Notes under the pieces: model-generated
The model's input: only the letters and a program-made list of their open reading frames with translations
Databases searched by the model: none
Told to the model about the DNA's origin: nothing
Translations under genes and position numbers: made by a program
Assembly (NCBI RefSeq): GCF_037975245.1
Contig: NC_092573.1
Span: 7,736,501-7,800,500, forward strand
From: Apostichopus japonicus
Taxonomy: Eukaryota; Echinodermata; Holothuroidea; Aspidochirotida; Stichopodidae
Reading direction: 5' to 3'
DNA: 64,000 nt
Shown here: positions 10,613 to 23,699 of the stretch, in pieces
Numbering within the stretch: position 1 is the stretch's first letter
Layout: every line of letters starts with the position of its first letter

Positions 10613-12800
10613 TAATACTAATAAATTCCATTAATATAGCGCATAATACAGCGTGTCAAAGCGCTTAACAAAGTATGAAAAAAAGGAAACCAAGGAAAAA
10701 AATAGGAATCAAACAGAAATGTTTTAAGTTGTCTTTTGAAAACACAAAGGGAGGGAGAGTCACGAATTTGAAATGGGAATTCGTTCCAAAGAGAAGTCCG
10801 CCATAACGAGTGCTGGTACGTGGACCAGGAGTTACTTGTAAATGCGCATGATAGGAAGAGCGAAGCTAGCGTATCTGTAGTTGACCGCGCAAAGGAATAA
10901 GAAGGTCATTGATATATTGAGGGGCAAGGCCGTTGATCGCTTTGTAGGTGTGAAGTAGGACTTTTAACTGGATGCGATGAGAGACGGGAAGTCAATGCAA
11001 TGAATGGAGTACTTGAATGATGTGATCAAACTTTTTAGTGAGGGAGACTAGGCGCGCAGCATCGTTCTGAATTCTCTGAAGAGGAGTTATATGAGAAACT
11101 GGCAAATCCACATACAAACTGTTGCAGTAATCGAGATAGGAGGAAACAAAAGCGTGAACCAGTCGTTCAGTTGAGCCTTGATTTAGATACCTCCCGAGTT
11201 TACCAATTTTGTAAATACTATACGCAGCTGAACGACAAGTGTTCTGAGTATGTTTTCGCATATCAAGCAAGACACCAAGATCACGTGTATTTTCGGAAGG
11301 AGTTATGACATTTGTACCAACAGTGAGGTCAGGTAGGTTACTCATATCTCCAAACTGGGAGGTGACGTGGATGACGTTGGTCTTTTAATCGTTAAGGAGT
11401 AAACTGTTGCAAGTGAACCATTGCTTGGGTTTCAGTGATAAAATTGGAGAGACTGGTTAGACATGTATCATGATCATTTTGTTTCATGATAATGTAAAGT
11501 TGCATATCGTCAGCATACATAACGTGTTAAACACCCTAATGTGAATCGAAATGATGACTTAAAGGACCAATATACAAAAGGAATTCAAGTGGTCCAAGGA
11601 CAGACCCTTGTGGAACCTCCAAGGTATTAGGTAAGGAGACGAAAGAGAATCTTTTACGACTATGGTTTGCTTTCAGTCTTCAAGATAGGACTCAAGCATC
11701 TTTATAGCCGATCCAGTAATACCGTAGCTTTGCTGAAATCTTTTAATGACGATTTGCTGATCAATTATGTCAAAAGCTGACGAGAAGTCAAGCAAGACGA
11801 CGACAGCCTCAAGACCTTTATTAATAGCAATGAGCATATCGTTGTAGATTTTGATGAGAGCAGTCTCAGTAGAGTGGAAACTACGATATGCCGATTGCAT
11901 CATAGAGAAAAGCCCACAGTCGTGTAAATAAATTAGCAATTGCGCAGTAGCAATTTTCTCTAAAACCTTCCCGAGAAACATTTGTTTGGCAATGGGTCTG
12001 TAATTACCTACAGTGTAAGTCATTATGATTTAAATTCGATTTCTTTAATAGTGGTACAACACAGGCCACTTTTAATTGTTCTGGAAATGAACCAGCAGAG
12101 AGAGAAATATGTATAATTTGAGTAATGTACGGGAGAAGAACGTCAGTACAAGATTTCACCAGCCAGGTAGGTATAGGGTCCAGTTTGCCAGATTTTTAAG
12201 GACACTCCATGATAGTCTTGCGTATTGACTCTCAGTGGCATGTTCGAAGGATGTGAATTCACTTTTGCAATCAGCACCCACATCAGGGAGAACAACTGGA
12301 CTTGAGTTTTTAAGACTGGTGGTGACTGTGTTGACTTTGTTGAAAAAGAAGGCAGCAAAATCGTTAGCCCTTGCCTCATTGGACTCGTGGTCTGGAAGGA
12401 CTGGATAAGACTTGGCAGTGGACAGCTTTCGAACGAAACGGAAGAGGTTTTTGTTATCGCAGGTAGTGGTTCCTGCTGTTAGGTATTGTGATTTTGCTTC
12501 CCCCAATTAATTGGAAATAGATACAGCATTGCTCACTATACAACTGTCTATGGACCTCTAACCCTGTTTTAATCCAAGTGCGCTCATTACGTCGTCGCAT
12601 CCGCTTAGATTCCCTAATGTTTTTTGTGTACCAAGGAGCATTTGGTCTCAGCGAAACAAATGAGGTCTTGACGGGGAGGTGTTTGTCTATCAGTTGGCGG
12701 AGAGAAGATTAATATTGCACAATTGCATCAGATGGATTCGATATAGACAATAACTTCTAACCATAATGAGATGGAAGAACGTTTAGGATGTTACATCTTC
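10613..12800 (-). mobile_element. CR1/L2-like LINE relic, minus strand
   Basis: Read on the minus strand from 12800 down, the order is: endonuclease-RT linker with ANDFAAFFFNKVNTV near 12350; RT with GNYRPIAKQMFLGKVLEK near 12000, QSAYRSFHSTETAL near 11890 and VVVLLDFSSAFDIIDQQ near 11790; and thumb with SENTRDLGVLLDMRK near 11300 and RIQNDAARLVSLTKK near 11060. The YADD region (near 11515) is frame-broken. Stops and shifts separate the blocks, so it is inactive. The 3' end, rich in ATTATT-like repeats, meets the 147-bp tandem repeat at 10612. The endonuclease and ORF1 are missing. Confidence 0.85.
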
Positions 12801-13805
12801 CCGCTGGTAAAGTAAACATTTACCGTTTTTCCAATAAACAACTGTCACTTTCGTTATTGCAAATGGTAGATACATCGGAATATTGGATTTTATTTGTAGA
12901 AGAATATACCCTATGTTTTGCAACAGCACAGTTGACACCTTTATTATAGCTGAGTTTCTTCGTTTGTTTTTATTCTTTCTTTCTTTTTCTTAAACTATGA
13001 CTGTCCATTTTAGAACTAAAATGAAAGCAAAGTATCTATCTAGTCTCATCTCAGTTCAAAAGAGTAATAAGTAACACTTTAAGGGTTCCAGGATTATTTC
13101 CAATTTTGAGGGGGTGAATTCTCCGGCATAATGAGAACAAGGCTCTACCAATTGTGCTCAAAATTGATCACAAATATCCTCCTCGGGTATATGAACTATG
13201 CCTTTTGCGATAAGTCACTCTTCGCCGGATCGGAAGAAAGTTATATACCTGAATACTCTCTTACTACATACTGCATTCTTACTCTTTTGAATAATTTTTA
13301 AAGTAATGAAATGACCGATTAATTTTAATCCCAATTAAAGAGTCAATCAGTCAGAAACATTTTTCCGATTAGATGGCTTTTTTGCTATATCGGAGCTTCT
13401 AGTGTAAAAAAAATGCATGTTTTGCGCAGTATTGTAATATATATATAAATTTTTATGTGTAACATGCTCTTGGAGAAACTGAGGAACATATGTTCTTTAT
13501 TACGCCGGTAATTGTTTAATTTCGAGGGAAGAGACGAATTCAAGTCTCAAATTCTCCACTGCGATATAGATCTAACAACTTGTGCTAGAATCTTCCATAA
13601 TAGTACAGTCCTTCGTTAATGAAACAGCAAATACCTATTCCATCTCTCTATAGTTTGCCCTGATAAAAATCCCCTCGTATTCTACATCATTCATTAATTT
13701 AAATTAAAAAAAGACGTTAATATGGAGTATATTGAGACTACCAGGCTTCACAATGGCAGGCTAAACACGTAAGGTATACGGATCGCTTGAAATTTACCAA
13801 TTTTT
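12801..13805. other. AT-rich spacer, nothing recognised
   Basis: No ORF with family resemblance, no tandem repeat and no transposon ends seen. Homopolymer A and T runs are common. Confidence 0.4.
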
Positions 13806-13859
13806 ATGGCGAAAAGGAGAATTTATCTGCACAGGATTGTATTCTTACTTATTTATTGT

Positions 13860-14680
13860 ACAATACGTCCAATGTCATGTCTCAAGAAAAAAGACGAAGA
13901 AGCAGACCATCAAAATCAGCCACAACATCTTTACCCAAAGGCGCACGTGCTTTTGCCTGAGCGTATGGGGCTTATTGTGCTACATATCTGAGGAGCCCGA
14001 GGTTGACGAGGATTAAAGTGATATAGATGTAGAAGGAGGTTGGAAGACTTCAGTAGAGGAGTTTCAACAAACTGTGGCAGATGCCATGGAAACTCTCTAA
14101 GCCTCAATCTCGAAACTGAAAAAGGCTTGGGCAAAGCTGTGGAATTCCAGGCAGAACGTATAGACACATTAGAATTAAAGATGGCGGCTAAAGAAAAGGA
14201 ATGCGAGGATCTTTCCCGTAAAATCACTCGCTTGGAGCAGTCAATATTATCCACCAACACCGAAGTTAATAAACAGGAGATGATGGCAAGGAGGAACAAG
14301 CTTCGTATTGTGGGGATTCCTTCAACAGAAGCGGAGGTATGTGAAGACATCGTCAAAACAACAGTACTTCCTTTGTTTAGAGACATTCCCGAGATATCGA
14401 TCGAGCGGTGTCATAGAGACGGACGAAGCAATGAGGAGATATCGCCACACATTCTAGTCCGGTGCCTTTCATATAGAGAGAAGATCGCTATCATGAAAGC
14501 CAGACGAACGACCCTAGCAGACCGGTAATTTTTTCATCGTCGATGATCTAACAAACATCGATCTGAGTGAAAAGAAGAAATGGGCGCCTAAAGTCAGCGA
14601 TCTGTACAAGCAAGGTACCAAATTTAGTTTTATCGGAGGAAAATGGAGAGCAGCTTCTGGAAGGCCATACCAGTTCTGAG
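13860..14680 (+). pseudogene. L1/Tx1-like LINE ORF1 relic (coiled coil + RRM)
   Basis: A coiled-coil stretch (MAAKEKECEDLSRKITRLEQ near 14180-14240) is followed by an RRM-type core with ARRNKLRIVGIPS near 14287 and IERCHRDGR near 14400, then ISPHILVRCLSYREK. After a stop at 14526 the C-terminal part resumes as IVDDLTNIDLSEKKKW and GGKWRAASGRPYQF, ending about 14679. This is the architecture of L1-group ORF1 RNA-binding proteins. The N-terminal 13860-14100 is spread over several frames. It precedes ORF2 of the same element on the same strand by about 110 bp. Confidence 0.75.
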
Positions 14681-14789
14681 AACTGCTGATTGTTTCTTAT
14701 TAATTTGGACAACTGGATCAATTTCGCTAATTTAAAAATGGATTAAAAGTCCTGTAAATATGTACTACAATACTTATTATTCTCCTTTT

Positions 14790-17700
14790 ATTATTGAAAA
14801 CAACCTTCGCTAAGCAGTGGATACAGCCTGTAGGGTGTTATTGTTTTTTAGGCTCTTCGTACAGGTTCCATATGAACCGAATCAGTTGGATGGACGTTCA
14901 CCCATTTGGGGTTTACGTCCTGGCCAATTGTATAGATATTTTCTTTTTTGTTTTGTCTACTCGTGTTTTTTCTTTCTCTCTTCTGTCTCTTTCTACGCCA
15001 TCAGTTATAACATTAGATTAAATTAGGTATTTGCAAAAGCATATTTCATTCAAATTTTATACGCTTTTAGTCAAGCAAGCAGCTTATACAAATTTTATTT
15101 CTAAATGGCTGACTTGAAAATTTGTTCCTATTTAGTTCGTCGAATTCGGCAGTTTAAGAAAAGGCGTAAGATTGTTTGCATATATGCGAATTGATGAAGA
15201 CATATTTATTTATTACAAGAAACTCATAGTACCCCAGTGACGAATATTATTGGCAAAATGAATGGGGAGGTCGTATAATTGTTTAGTCATGGGTCATCTT
15301 GTAGCAAAACTGGGTGTTTGTATTCTTTTGAACCCGTCTTTAGACGTGACCATAATTCAGTGTTTGCCGTCGACTAATGGTAGATTTGTTATAGCCGAGG
15401 TAAACATTTTTGATAAAATAATTGTTTGCATCTATGGCCCTAACTTAGACAGTGCTGATTTCTTTCAGGAATTATTACAAATATTGTGTAATAACTCGAG
15501 TGATTCTATTATCATGGGCGGTGATTTCAATTTCGTTCTCAACTTAAATCTGGATAAACAAGGTGGGAACTTACGTACTAACTTTAATGCTAGATCAAAA
15601 TGTTTAGAAATCATGTCAACTTTAGATTTAATAGACATCTGGAGAGACAGGAATCCATTTCAAAAGGATTTTACTTGGAGATCAAATATCTCTCCAGACA
15701 TTTTTTGCCGTTTAGACATTTTTCTTATCTCGCGCAAACTGGGGACATTGGTAACTCGTTGTTTTTTTCTCCCAGTTTGCAGTCTGATCATTTTATAGTT
15801 AATTTAAATTTATTACTGCATTCTGAAAAAAAGAGGACCAGGTTTTTGGAAATTTCATTGTTCGTTTATTAGGACATATAATACACTCAACTCATCACTA
15901 ATACCATTTTTTTCTACTGCTATAATATGCCAGTCTCAGAATTCCTCGGCCACTTGGGAGATTGTGAAATATAAAATTCGTAATGTTTCTCTAAGGTATG
16001 GTAAAGTTAAGGCAAGCGAGCGCAGAAAGAAAGAAGTAGAAATAATTAAACAAATTTAAGAGTTAGAGAAAGAATATCATTTTAAGCTCTACTCAGATAC
16101 ACTTAACAAGCTAACTGTCGAAAGAAATAAACTCGAGAAATGCTTTGATTATAAATTACATGGTATTATTGTCCGTTCTAGAGCTAGATGGGTGGGACAA
16201 GGTGGAAAAAATACAAGCTACTTTTTAAGTCTTGAAAGACGTAACAAATCCTCTAATGTTATTCGTAAGTTAAAAGATCGGTGTGGTACCGATGTTACTG
16301 ATACCACCTTAATTCTTCGAGAACTCTTCTATTTTATAAGGATTTGTATACGAGCCAGGGTAACGACAATTTTTTCTTTTGCAAAATTTCAAAATTGTTC
16401 ATTGTTGAACTGTTGATGAAGCCAAACTTTGTGATGGTCTGCTCTGATATAGATCTGCTCTTTTTTCAATATGTAATGGAAAAAGCCCAGGGAGTGATGG
16501 CCTTTCAGTTGAGTTTTACAATCATTTTTGGCCAAATATTAGTAACATGATCACTGATTCCCTCAATTTTGCTTTTCAGCAATCTGCTCTCTCCATGAAG
16601 CAATCTGTAGTTTGATAACGCTTATTCCGAAACCAGATAAAGATCATACTTTGGTCAAAAATTTTCGTCCAATCTTATTGGTCAATATGGATAACAAATT
16701 TTGTTCCAAGGTGTTAGCAACGAGAATAAAAAAGTACTTAACTTGATCATCGGCTCCAGTCAAACAGGCTATATTTAAGGTCGTTTTATTGGAGAACATA
16801 TTCGCTGTATTTTGGACACTATGGACTATTGTAGGAATAATTCGATCCCTGTATTTTTACATTTTATTGATATTGAGAAGCATTTTGGTAGGTTGAATTG
16901 TGACTATATTTTGCACTGCTTACATTTGTTCAAGTTTAATGATAACTTTTGTCAGTGGGTTCGTACCCTCTACGCATGTTCTGCTGCTACGGTTTGCAAT
17001 AATGGTTTTGCATCTCATTATTTTGACATTACTAGAGGTATTAGACAAGCGTGTACTTTAAGTCTTTATAATTTTATAATTTGTGTGGAACTGTTGGCTA
17101 TGAAAATTGATGCTAATGAGACTATTAAAGGTATTTCTGTTCATAATGAGGAGCTTAAAATTCTTCAGTACGCAGACGACACAGTTTTGTTTTTAGATGG
17201 ACCTTATAATTTATTAGAAGATACTGTTTTAGTTTTGAAGCATTTTGAATTGGCCTCACGACTTAAATTTAAATTTGACAAGTCCAATATTTTCTCTCTT
17301 GGTCCTTTCATTGGTCTTAAACCAAATTTTATTGATTTGTATTCGTTCAAGTGGACTGAAAGCCAAGTTACTGCTTTAGGAATCGTTGTGAGTAATGACC
17401 GTGACAGCCTTTTCAGGCTGAATTTTGTGCCAAATTTATCTCGGCTAAAGCGTACTTTGAATTTGTGGTTATGTCGTGATTTAACCTCAATTGGTAAACT
17501 TATTCTGGTTAAAAGCTATGGTATTTCCCAGTTTGTATACTTATTTCAATGCTTGCCAAATCCTCCGGATTGGTTTATCGAGCAAATGGATACTATTTTA
17601 TTCAAATTTTATCTGGCGTGAGACACCAGACAAGATTAAACGTAATACGCTGATTAGCTCTATCCCAGAAGGTGGGCTGAATGCAACTCATATTCAAAGT

Positions 17701-18705
17701 TTCATACACGGTTTGAAATGTTCCTGGGTTAAGCGTTATACTAACAATAACACTCCTTTTTGGAAGTTGTACTTTAATTATTACCTTAAGGATTATGGGG
17801 CCCATTTGGTTTTTGATTGTAATTATAAGGCAGTTGATATGCACACAAATAATGTATTTATCAACGATATTTTACACGGTTGGACTCTCTTTGCTTCTAA
17901 AGATGTCTTTAAATAATTTGAAAGTCAAGTGATATGGAATAATTACTACATAAAGGTGAATAATCGTATTATTTTTTATAAAGCATTGTATAACAATGGT
18001 TCATTTATGAGTAGCTTATTCAAAGGGTAATCACTCGTCCTAAGTCTATTGTTAAATGGAATGATAAGTTAGATTTAAATGAGAGTCAATGGATGTAATC
18101 TTTCAAATTCCGTTTAAGTCTTCAAGGGAAAGAAAGATAAAGTATTTCCAGTATCGCTGTCTTCACCATATTTTGAGAACAAATTATTGATTATTTTAAT
18201 AAAAATGACAGATAACCCTCGTTGTAATATCTGCGGAGTTAATGATGAAACAATAGAACATCTTTTTTGGGAATGTAATATTAGTGCTAGCTTTAATTTT
18301 AGACGTTGAGCAAAATTTTTTCAATAGACAGTTTTTTTTCCAAAAAAGATGTTTTCTTTGGATATCAACTGTTATCAAAACATCCATTGAACTTCTCAAT
18401 TTTTTTATATCAAATATTACACATTTCAGAAGAAAGTTAACAATGATTCGTTAATTATAAAGGAATTTTTGTATAAGTTCAAATTTCAACTACAAGTGGA
18501 ACATTAATTACATAAGAACAAATTACGTGGGCCGTTTCCGTTCCAGACCTTAAAGGCCACTTTTAGTACGTACCCATTTTTATTTGAAGAATAGTGTTTG
18601 CTGTTATGCCATTACTGTTATGTTTATATGTATAAAGGTTTTAATGCAGAATTTTTGCGTTTATGCATTTAAGAAAAAATATGTAATAAATGTTGAACAA
18701 AAAAA
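14790..18705 (+). mobile_element. L1/Tx1-like LINE ORF2 relic (endonuclease, RT, C-terminal Cys/His)
   Basis: The apurinic-type endonuclease is at 15262-15760, with IIMGGDFNFVLN near 15510, then DIWRDRNPFQKDFTW and a CRLDIFLIS segment. The RT is at 16812-17621, with HFIDIEKHFGRLN, TRGIRQACTLSLYNFI and the catalytic LQYADDTVLF near 17166. The thumb continues as WRETPDKIKRNTLISS from 17617. A C-terminal CNICGVNDETIEHLFWEC near 18220 matches the terminal Cys/His motif of this clade. The A-rich end is at about 18705. With ORF1, about 4.8 kb is present, near full length, but stops and shifts (for example 16058, 16744, 17919) make it dead. The first RT Asp motif reads FIDIEKHF rather than the usual F.D..KAFD. 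Confidence 0.85.
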
Positions 18706-18759
18706 AAGCTGAACAATAAATGATGGCTCAAAAAATGATAATAATAAATAAATAAAAAC

Positions 18760-20790
18760 AATTTAAAAATGATGCAGAAAAAGATATTAATGACCTCCAA
18801 ATAAATAACTTTCAAAGCACCTCATTTGAAAAAATTGATACAATATCTCAAATCCTCTCAAAAATTATATTGGATAACTATAATAAAAATTGCCCCATTA
18901 AAGTAAGCGTTAATAATAACAGGTCTTACAAATGAAATCTTTAATTAAATCAAGGCCAGGAGAAAACTGAGAAGGGAATTTCAACAAACTAGAACTTTTT
19001 ACTTAAGACTAAAATAAACAGAATCAAACCATGAAATGAACAACAAAATTAAAATCCAAAGTATATATCCTATTGAAAAAGAGTATAATAACATTTCAAA
19101 AGAAAAAGACCAAAAAAAGTTTGGTAAAAATTAATGCCATCTTTAAACCAACAGAAAACCCAGACCTAGGAATCAGCACTAATTATTTAATTGATAAAAA
19201 GTGGAACAAAATTCAAAACCTCAAAAAACAATTGAACTCTTCGCAACTACCATTAAAAATATCTTTACTGTCCCGACTGACCCAGTTTCAATAACCGCTT
19301 TAAAGAAGAAATAGACAACTTTGTCCAAAGAAATGCTAATAACCTTCTCCCATACCTCAATGGTACTTTACATAACCATAACCCCCTTACCAAACCAATT
19401 AACCATAACAAATGGAAAAGGGCAATGAACAAATCAAAATATTCTCCCGTGGGAAAGATGGGGTAATGTACATAATGCTACAAACTTGCCCAGATAACTT
19501 TATAAAGCTAAATATACATCTCTTTAACGAGACACTTAGAACAGGCTATATTCCAAAGCCATGCAAACATGCTCTTGCAATACTTATAGTTAAACCAAAC
19601 AAAACCATAGCTAACCCAGAAAACTACAGACCTATAAGCCTACTTTCAGCAATAGGACAAATTTTCGAAAAAATAATGGACAACAGAATAAGAATCCACC
19701 TAGAAAGCAATAACTTCTCTAATACCTCTCAATCCGGATTCAGAACAAATAAATCTACACAAAAAACCATTGCTAGATTAACTGGAGGAATTAAAACATG
19801 ATTTAAAAGTAAACTCAACACAACAGCAGTCTTCCTTAAAGCACAAAAGGCATTCGATAAAACCTGGCATAATGGTCTCAAATACAAATTATTAAAATTC
19901 ATCCTCCCAGTAAATTTCACCAGGCTCCTTTGTGCTTTCGGTTTATGCAAATTAAGTACAATTCCATCCATTCCGATCCTTTCATTCTTGAAGCTGGCAC
20001 TCTCCAAGGCTCAGTATTTAGTCCTCTTGTATACTCTTTGTATATAAACGACCTACCAACCAATAACGTCAGTAATACAAAAATGAGCCAATTGGCCGAC
20101 GATATAGCCATGTGGAACACATGTAAAACAGTCACAAATGCATTAAATTATTTACCAAACTCAGGCTATATAATAGAAGAGTGGTGTTACCAGTGGCGAA
20201 TAGAAATAAACCCAATCAAAAGTAAATTCATAATATTCGAATACCCGTTTAATAGTAATAAAATAAAAACCAAGACAATCAACCAATTTAATAATACAAT
20301 AAATAATAGTAAAGAAACTAAAATATAAAACTCATATAAATAAAGTTACGGGGATAGCATGGAGAACCCTTAAGACTCTACGAACATTAAGTAATACAAA
20401 CATATTAAGAGCCGAGACTCTCCTCAAAATCTATCATTCCAAAATCAAACCTATTCTTCTGTATGTTAGTTTCGCCTTTATTAGATCTCCGAACTTTAAT
20501 AAATTAAATAGCATCCAAACTCTGCCTACCATATCTGCCTCAAAACCCCAAGATATACACCAATAGACAACTACATGAAATTGGCAAAACATCCAGCATT
20601 GATATAACTATCAAAAACTTTAACACCAAACATCTCGACAATAACTTAATACATGACCCTCTAATAAAAAATCTACGCCTTGATTATATAATATCAACTA
20701 CCCACCCAAAGCTTAAATCAACCAGAATCATAAGTACCCTGGATATCCTTAAATTTAACTCGTGGAAGGAGGCCTCGGCCTTAGCAGAGG
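18760..20790 (+). mobile_element. Jockey-like LINE relic
   Basis: The RT starts with LRTGYIPKPCKHALAILIV near 19525 and ENYRPISLLSAIGQIFEKI near 19620. It continues with AVFLKAQKAFDKTWHNGL near 19825 and LADDIAMWNTCKTVTNAL near 20095, where LADD is the catalytic box, then WCYQWRIEINPIKSKFIIF. The KAFD..WHNGL and WC..WRI.IN..KS patterns point to the Jockey clade. An A-rich linker precedes the RT (18780-19400). It begins only about 55 bp after the A-rich tail of the L1/Tx1 element, so one probably landed in or beside the tail of the other. Several stops; inactive. Confidence 0.8.
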
Positions 20791-22154
20791 GGGCATGATA
20801 GACTGGTGGCCCCTAAGACCTATAACAAACTAGGAACTCGGTGGCTACAGTGCTTGTGAGCTATGCAGCACAGTCACCGGGTGCGATATGAATGCTCTAT
20901 TCTCCTTAAAAGTTATCCAGTCAGGGCAGGGGCAGCCTTCCAACTCCACTTCCGCCTTCCTACAATTCTCATTGTTTTACTTAACACACACACACAAAAA
21001 AACACGGCTCGTCTTATACACAAACTCTTTCCTCTCTGCTAAGCATTACTTAGGTCCTTATTAAAATCGTTCCAAGATACTGATAAAAAAATACATATAT
21101 CTATTAAAATATATATCTATGTGTATCTATGCATATTGTTGTATAAAAACATTTCCAAATTCTGCAGGAGCTGGGCTTAACCCAGTTCGATCAGAGTAAT
21201 GACTTTACACACTCACTAACGTCAGTCATTTTGTTATATTTTTTTTATTATTGTCATCTTTAATGAGGGTAGTCCTGCTCAGTGCAGAAGCACTGCTTTT
21301 TTTTCCAGAGGAGCCTTCAAATACAAAAGACATATATAATCATTCAGCCACAGGATCCTGATGATTCCCTATGGGGAAATGGAAGGATGGTATTTGTGTT
21401 TCCGACACCTCCGTCAAACACTCGCAGTCACTTGAGGCTATCAGGTGGTTATGAATTGGGCATTATGCATGATTTCATCGTAAATCTTGTTTATTATGCA
21501 TTCTGTCTCAAATATTACACGAAATAGGAAGTCTAAGAGTTGTTTTTTTCCCTTCAAATTTTATGTCCAATTATTTGTTTTTTTCCATAGCCACACTTTC
21601 CCCGCCCCACTTTCCCCTACTTTATCCAGCCCTACTTTCCCCGAACCTCAAGCCTTGATTCTAGCTTGAGATTATAGTAAATTGAGGCATATACAATAAC
21701 ATATTAAAAGTCAATACCATCATAATTCGTAGAATATTTAAAAAACAAACAAATATTAACTAAACTCACTTGTTGAATATGGGTTATTATTCTCTGGAAA
21801 AACAAAGTCAGGACATACGTAAAGTTATACGTATTCGATGAATTTCAAATAAGAAGAATCTGTTGTCATTGCTACAAACCCGGATGTGTTATTAACAGAT
21901 TTCATGACCCTCGATACATTTCGTGTTTTTTTTTTAAAGTTCAAAGAACTTCAGTCATATCCTTGACAATTGTTCAGATGATTAGTTTAAAAAGAGAGAC
22001 TTAGTCTTCGTCTTCATTTTCTGCAGTGGCTATTACATTAAACTTGGAAATAAGATTATTCATTTCAATTGACTACTAAAGTTTTATGGCTTTTGCAAAT
22101 GCGTTGATAATTATAATGATAAACTTTAAATAATAAAAAAGTTACTTCGAAAAG
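20791..22154. other. Spacer with low-complexity patches
   Basis: No gene seen. It includes a short (AC)n tract near 20980, an AT-rich block at 21070-21130, and C-rich ACTTTCCCC repeats at 21592-21655. 20791-20990 may still belong to the 3' end of the Jockey-like element. Confidence 0.35.
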
Positions 22155-22207
22155 AGAGGAGGGGATTGAGGAGGGGAGGGGGATTGAGGAGAGGGAGGGG
22201 GATTGGG
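22155..22207. repeat. Purine-only GGGGATTGAGGA repeat
   Basis: Three to four imperfect units of GAGGGGGATTGAGGA. The strand asymmetry could favour triplex or slipped structures. No coding content. Confidence 0.8.
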
Positions 22208-22354
22208 TATATCGAGGCCATGTAAGGGTAACTGGATAATCTTTGTTGAGCGTGAAGTATTATAAGACTAATTCTTTGAAAACCTCATGTGTCACTTTAC
22301 AAAATGCTGGGAATTAATTACATCATTAAACCACCGTGAAACACCTTGCATTCA

Positions 22355-22455
22355 ACCCTAACACCATTACAACATAACACCATGTTAAAAAATTACACCA
22401 TGTTACACCCTTACAACATAACTTCATTACACATTTACACAATTACACCCACAAC
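22355..22455. repeat. Imperfect TTACACCATG/TTACAACAT repeats
   Basis: Degenerate 9-19 bp repeats of the type ACAACATAACACCATGTTA and ATTACAC. Frames through it read Thr/His-rich peptides that are not proteins. Confidence 0.65.
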
Positions 22456-23389
22456 CTTGGATATATCTTCCGGCTATTCGTTCAGCATCTCAAAGTTGAA
22501 AAATGTTGCCAAGAGGCTTTTGACCTTTTGTAAACCATGCCAAAACAGGAATAAACTCAGTGCTGTAGCCACCAGCGAAACCCTCTCCATCCCCAGTCAG
22601 TAAATAGGTTTTGGTTTTACAAAATTGTTTTTGCGCCCCCCCCCCCCAAGCACTGTGAACCAGTAGAAACATGATATGGAGCTATATCGCCATATGAGTA
22701 TAGAGAGCGCTAACGCCAACCATTATTGTGCTATGATGAAGCATGATACTACGTATTTACTGTTAGTGAGGGGTTGGAAGTCAAACAGCCAATATTTTGA
22801 CTAGCTTTTCTTCAGTGCTTGGTCACCGAAAGGGACATGGAGTCTATGGCGGGAGGGGGGAGTGGGTGTGGTGGTAGGGGACAAGCCCGATCGAGCAGTT
22901 AGGTTGGCGGATATATAAAGCAGAATAATATTGGGGGAAATAACAAAGGTGTATATTAAATAAAAGCAATTTATTCCAAATGGAAGCATAAAGCCAGGGC
23001 AGCTGACTACATTGTCAGGGCTGCCAAAACCACACTCCCATTAGTATCTAACCACGAAAACCCTCGATGGCTGGGCAGTTCTACGAAAGTAAACTTTACT
23101 ACAGTTATGTTCCATAACAACTCCCTGGTCTAATCAAGAGAAGATTTATAAGAGAGGAAATGATTTTTGCTAGGTTTTAATCACCAGATACCCGAGGAGG
23201 AGTCTTTTGTTTTGTTTGATATACCTAACTGATATAAGGCTTGGGGGATGGTATTGATCGCTTCGAGGAGCTTCTGGGTGAAGATGTACCTATTTAATGG
23301 ATGTGTTGTGAATAATGTTCAGATATTGAGATTTTGGTGTTTATTGCAGTTTAAAAGGCAAATACTGCCGGATATAATAGGAGGCTTAA

Positions 23390-23690
23390 CTTTTGTGTAC
23401 TAAATTTGGACCAGGGTGTAGGAAGGTATACGTTAAATGACTTAAGCTCTTAAGGGTATTCAGAATCCTCCAGGCTTTCCCAGTATCAATGTTAATATGT
23501 TTCTTAAAATTGAAATTTGTAGACTAGAGAAATTCCAGGTAAACAGCTTCTTCACTAGTAGGAATGTTTTCATTAATAGTTTTGATATTATAGTCGTCAA
23601 TAATCTCTTTGGCAAAAAGGGTATTTGGAAATTACAAGTTTGGACTTTTGGTGATATATTTTGGCTATCCATTTGTTACAGCATGTCCTA
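23390..23690 (-). pseudogene. LINE RT C-terminal scrap
   Basis: The minus strand near 23530-23460 encodes NFNFKKHINIDTGKAWRIL, which resembles the thumb segment of CR1/Jockey-type RTs (a FKKHI block followed by a KA..L block). The remainder is too decayed to place. No catalytic core is present. Confidence 0.35.
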
Positions 23691-23699
23691 ATAATATTA

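Noticed and set aside
14794-15026. Hydrophobic ORFs with FFFVLSTRVFSFSLL
   Set aside because: They lie in the decayed inter-ORF and N-terminal part of the L1/Tx1-like element; T-rich sequence explains the hydrophobicity.
22801-22989. Minus-strand ORF MLPFGINCFYLIYTF...
   Set aside because: No conserved motif; the Pro/Thr end is low complexity.
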